Below, piece by piece: positions 59,625-64,000 of a DNA stretch of 64,000 nucleotides. Numbering within the stretch: position 1 is the first letter of the stretch; every line of letters starts with the position of its first letter. Source of the DNA: Sphagnum compactum. Lineage: Eukaryota; Bryophyta; Sphagnopsida; Sphagnales. Position numbers and translations under genes: made by a program. The stretch spans positions 17,050,001 through 17,114,000 of the forward strand of contig OZ234498.1 in the NCBI GenBank assembly GCA_965153455.1, in the 5' to 3' direction. The notes beneath the pieces are model-generated. The model was not told where the DNA came from, searched no databases, and was given only the letters and a program-made list of their open reading frames with translations.

Positions 59625-59760
59625 TTTATCAAAGATCATTGGCCATTTTGATTAAATGTTCAACTTGATTAAAGATCATTGGTCATTTTGACTAAAAATC
59701 ATTGGCCACCTTGATTACATGTTTAACCTGATTAAAGACATTGGTCATTTTGACTAAGGT
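59625..59760 (+). repeat. Short repeat on ATCATTGGYCATTTTGA
   Basis: Four variants of cattgg(c/t)cattttga(t/c)ta, alternating with aacttgattaaaga, in about 130 bp. Confidence 0.8.
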
Positions 59761-62700
59761 TATACAACTGGACTATATGTATTTAATAAAATAAATCATT
59801 ATAGTCAAATTGATTAATCAAAAAATACATGTGTCATTCAAGCCCCAGGCCTTTAGTCAAAATGTACATGTGCATAATAAAAAATGACAGATTAGTCAAC
59901 TTGAACCTTTTAAAAAATCATGAATTGTAATAGTGATGGTTTGAATGAATTCCTTTCCACTTGGCCTAATTTGGGTCGAAGTGCAAAGTGGTTTAGAGAC
60001 ATGTTTTTTGGTAGTGTAATGTCCATCTAATAACATGTAGTTCTTACATTATTTTTTTTGGTGTTTCATTTATGCTCACATTATCAAGATTATGATGGTA
60101 ATAGGAATTTAAATACATCTTGTTTTCTATAACAATTGTAGGTTCATTGTGAAACCTTTTCAAAACAATGGATCCTAGCTGATCTTGTATACATGCAATG
60201 GTAGTTTGTCAATTGGCTCTATAATTTTTGTATTAGATAGAAATGTATCCAAAGGTATTGAACTCTCAAGTAAATTAATTGTGCCTTTAGAGAACAATTA
60301 TGGTTTAGTTACAAAGATAACATTTTCTTCCTCATCCATTATGCCATTTTGAAAATCATAACACAATAATACATCATGTTGTTTTACATCACTACCCAAA
60401 TGTTTATCATTGCAATGATTTTGACTCTTCCATTTCCTTGTATTGTGACCATATTATTACTTGAGTCATGTGCTACGTTTGCATCTTGTAACCATGGTCT
60501 ACTTAACAACATGGAATAGCTAAAATCAACTACATAATGTAACATAGTGAAAGTTGCAAGTAAAGAATACATGAGCAAATATCTGCAAATCCCAGATCAA
60601 CCTATCGGTTTTGTAGTGGTGTAGGTTTAGGGCACTTTTGCCACTTGCAGAAAAAGAAGAAGGGACTGCATCAGTCCAATGGATTTTTTTGTACAAAACA
60701 GCCCAAAGATGCCATTTTTCCAGTTTAAAAAAAGCGGAACTTGCCATATTTAGAGCACAGGTAAAGAGTAGGTCGCCAGTACATAGCGAAGTTTGAAAAA
60801 AATTCTACTTTTGTCTTTGACCTCTAGCCAAATTTGGCTAAGTCCTCTTGTGAGGATCACCCATCCACCTACGGCACAAAAATTGAAAAAAAAAAAAAAA
60901 CTGCTTCCCTCACACTCTTCAGGAGTAGGTGTAAGATCCCTTCTCTTTTCTAACAGGGATATTCATGGATATAAGGGGCCTCCAAATACATTAAGAAATT
61001 TCTCTGAGTGCTTCATGACTAATAAACGTCATTTATTTAGTTTTCAAGTATTGTCATGCACGAAGATGATCATTCAATTCTGAATGGCATTCTTGATAGT
61101 AGTTTTAGGATGCCTCCGAGGTGCTTCTCTTTTCACTTGTATTGGGTGTATCAAGAGCTTAGTGTTTTGATCCATGTGGTGAATGTATAGTAGTCTGAAC
61201 AAGTCAGATACTTTTGATTTTGTGAGCTGGATACTGGTTTACAGGAATGAACATGAAAAGATGTTCACATCATACACTATCAGAGTACAAACTTTCAGTT
61301 CCTTTGCTCAAACATTCTTGTATGACCTGTCTGCTGGGAATTTGATGGGGATATGCATGACCAACCAAAGCCCAAAAACTGCATGACCTAATTTATGTGA
61401 ATAATCTCATAACTTCTGATCTGAAAATGTAACTGGGTGCAGGGGAGCACAACACCTGGGACTCCAGTCAATGAAGCATTTGCTACAGATGCAACATGCA
61501 TTTCCTGGATTCAATTCACTGCTCTGCTTAAACATCTCAAGGGTTTTCTGCCTAATAAATTTCATGCCATCCATGTTGGTCAATTGTTCAACCTGTATTC
61601 AAGGGAGGCTGATATACGAAGACCATTTGATTTTCTTATGCCCAACTTGACACATTAGCATGATTTCTCAAACTTCATAAAAAAGGCTCTTTAAATGTTA
61701 TGACCTTTTATGTTGTTTCCATTTGACTATTCCTTTTTGTCTCAAATTTATATTGTTGATTCTTTGATTTTGAAGTATCCAAGAAAACCATCAATAAGTA
61801 GTGCAAATGTAAGACAACAGGATACAACCAAACCATATCTATGAGATTGCAGAGAGAACACAAAATTAACACTTTGAAAGTAAATGTTGTATCAATTCCA
61901 GCTAAATGGAAACCAGTACAAGAAGAATGAGTGCAGTCTCAAACCTTAAGAGTGTCACACCATCTCCTTCATCATGGATAGCAGTTACTAGCTGCTGCAA
62001 CTCCTCACTGACTTCATCAGTTCCCAATGCTGGGTGCATTCCTATTATTACATCCGTAATGTGCCAATAAGAATGTAACAATCTGCCAAATCTTTTGGGA
62101 AACAACTATTCAAAAGTTCTGCATCATGAATTTCTACCCTACCAGGATAAGCGAAGCGACAAGAGACTGGATGCCGTTTCCTTCTGCGAGCAATGTTTCA
62201 GAGAACATCAGCTATAAAATGACATTTGCAACTTCACCCATCTCAATTCTCATCTGCAAGCAATGCCTAACCAGGAGTGAACACATTTTTTAGAGCCTTT
62301 GAACCATCATGTGAACTATGGAGTACATTATGAAGAAAAGAGCTCAGCAACCCGGGGCCCAAATGGTGTTCAGAACCTGGACTGCAGACCCAACAACATA
62401 AAACAACAAGCCATTAAGTGAAAAAAACGAGATGAATCATTTTGAACTGGAGTGGAAACCCCCTTGGTACTGACTTGCTCTCATTGAAGACTATAAGATT
62501 TATCCGCTATCCAAACTCTAAAAAGAAAAAAGGTCCCGGTACACAAATCTCTGATGCACAACACCCTCATTCTGCTTCACATCTCAACATTTTGGCCATT
62601 TCACAACAACAAGAATCACCAGAACTCACAGGATATGGCAATGTGTTGAGAACAGATATGTTCCAAAAGAGAATTGCCATCAATGAATTACTCAAAAGAA

Positions 62701-63335
62701 GGACCATGTGCAATAAATCAAGCATCCAGTTTGCCACAGCATCCTCACCCATCCCAACAGTTGTTGTAATCAAGACTTTCTTTCAACATCAAGCATGCAA
62801 ATCTCAGCTTCTCTTCCCGTTATACACTATTAACAGCAACATCTAAAACAGCAGCCCCACAAACAACTCCTCACAAGCTAACAACTTAACAAGACCGTGG
62901 AGCTGGTTCACTGTGGTATGAACATTGGGACCTGATCCCCACACAAAAAGCCTAAACAAGCTCTCAGTAGCGATTTTAATCTACCTGTACACACATCTAT
63001 GACAACTCAGCTACCTGGCCTGCACCCGATCCCAATCTGTATATCTCTGTTTGAGCACAGCAGCAGTGTTTTACAATCTTCATTCAGCACCCGCAACCCC
63101 CTGTTGTAATGTATGACAAGTACTTCAGATGCTGAAAACTATGCTGCCTCAGACTCTAATGAATCTAAGGAGGACATGGATGTTCTTTCAGAACTCTTTT
63201 GGAAGCAAGCATCACAGATATAATCTATAATATTGAATATTTTTCAGTGTGTAAGAAGTTTTGAGTGACTCCTCAGGACATTTTATCACATGGGTAGAAA
63301 GCCTCTTTGCAGGTGCAGATGGTCAAAACTTGCAG
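59761..63335. other. Intergenic, scattered coding-like patches but no gene supported
   Basis: The patch at 61437-61658 (plus) contains ATCISWIQFTALLKHLKGFL and FHAIHVGQLFNLYSRE, and the patch at 62105-61930 (minus) contains DVIIGMHPALGTDEVSEELQ. Both have protein-like composition and could be exons or fossil exons of unrecognised genes, but I could not join them to neighbouring exons or to a family. The right end is the 3' flank of the vacuolar sorting receptor gene. Confidence 0.3.
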
Positions 63336-63902
63336 TTAGGCATCCTCCTGCAAGTGGCTTTGAACCTCATTCTGGCTATCCAATGGCATATATTGTGCCA
63401 TGATTGCTCTGATCTCAGAATCCATGTATGACTGCCATCACCCACAGAAGGAAAACATCAGATCAGCTCAGAGAAATTTAAATATACTGAGACCTACAAT
63501 TCATGGATAATGCATGAAATGGCAGCATTGATAAAATTGTACCCGGAGCCTGTATTTGTAGATGACATAGCCACCAACTAGAAGCACCACCATGCCCAGC
63601 AATACTATGAGTGAAACAGCCCACCCGACTTTGGATGGTGAATCCTTCTTACCTGCACACACAAAGTATTATGACTGCCCAAGACCGAAAGCCTCTCATC
63701 TACACATATACTTGTGTAAAATCCTCACACAACAATAGCACTCTGGAAGAATTAAAGGGAACATAAGACTCACTGATGCAAATGTCATGTTCGTGAATAT
63801 AGAGAAGGCCACTGGAGCACTGGCAATCATAACTACCCCATGTGTTTTTGCACTGACACTCCGGACATTGACATCTTGTCTTTTCAATGCACTCATCAAT
63901 AT
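63336..63902 (-). CDS. VSR: Vacuolar sorting receptor (BP-80/VSR), last three exons; 5' part outside window
   Basis: Type I membrane receptor that sorts soluble cargo to the vacuole between Golgi and prevacuolar compartment. Minus-strand exons: 63902-63774, 63652-63543, 63431-63336, with GT-AG introns and consistent phases. The first shown exon is the calcium-binding EGF-like repeat ([20 protein letters not shown], then [20 protein letters not shown]). The second has [11 protein letters not shown], a single membrane segment ([20 protein letters not shown]) and the stop-transfer KYRLR. The third is the cytosolic tail [20 protein letters not shown], with the IMAQYMPL sorting signal (YMPL is the YxxPhi adaptor-binding motif), ending at TAA 63336-63338. 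All hallmark residues are intact. Sequence 63903-64000 looks like intron, so the protease-associated and central luminal domains lie beyond the window. Confidence 0.96.
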
Positions 63903-64000
63903 CTGCACCAAAAAGCACAAGACTACAGTCACCCACTTTGGTCCAGTGAACCAAATTGAACAGAACTCGAGGAACCAAGCTAGCTGCATACCATGCCTTC

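Noticed and set aside
1-64000. Multigene biosynthetic or defence cluster
   Set aside because: The intact genes (plastid-type protein, auxin carrier, small basic protein, sorting receptor) are unrelated in pathway and widely spaced, so no cluster is supported.

Overview
This window is nuclear DNA from a land plant. The evidence is an intron-containing elongator tRNA-Met of the plant type, an AUX1/LAX auxin influx carrier, the end of a vacuolar sorting receptor, decayed DYW-class PPR genes and spliceosomal GT-AG introns. The PPR remnants and the low gene density are compatible with a fern, lycophyte, bryophyte or gymnosperm. My guess is a large-genome seed-free plant, but the sequence alone does not settle this.

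Layout. 1-1209: decayed N-acetylglucosaminyltransferase II (GnT-II) copy. 2662-4392 (minus): intact four-exon gene for a probably plastid-targeted protein with two C-terminal membrane segments. 6617-6700: tRNA-Met(CAU). 7285-8590: broken AAE19/AASDH-like gene (AMP-binding enzyme plus beta-propeller). 8860-10570: broken DYW-type PPR gene. 11466-15153 (minus): complete eight-exon AUX1/LAX gene, the best supported gene here. 15154-38800: no convincing gene, but many repeats, including a large inverted-repeat (foldback-like) element at about 28395-33350. 38822-40980: hAT transposase pseudogene. 41880-43110: another decayed, TE-like coding stretch. 43110-50490: repeats, including a 103-bp tandem duplication and an array of roughly 400-bp units. 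50500-51720 (minus): second PPR remnant. 52827-53102 (minus): small intact basic protein with an alternating purine-pyrimidine tract upstream. 55000-58260: two SINE-like copies. 58291-59755: three back-to-back minisatellites. 63336-end (minus): last three exons of a vacuolar sorting receptor, whose 5' part lies outside the window.

The four intact protein-coding loci are all on the minus strand and are separate plant housekeeping or development genes. There is no operon-like or gene-cluster logic. I see no new multigene system. The most unusual content is structural: the foldback element, a 42-bp perfect palindrome, several fields of degenerate short palindromes and the stacked minisatellites. 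Exon borders were set by eye from GT-AG signals, reading phase and remembered family patterns; no alignment was run.
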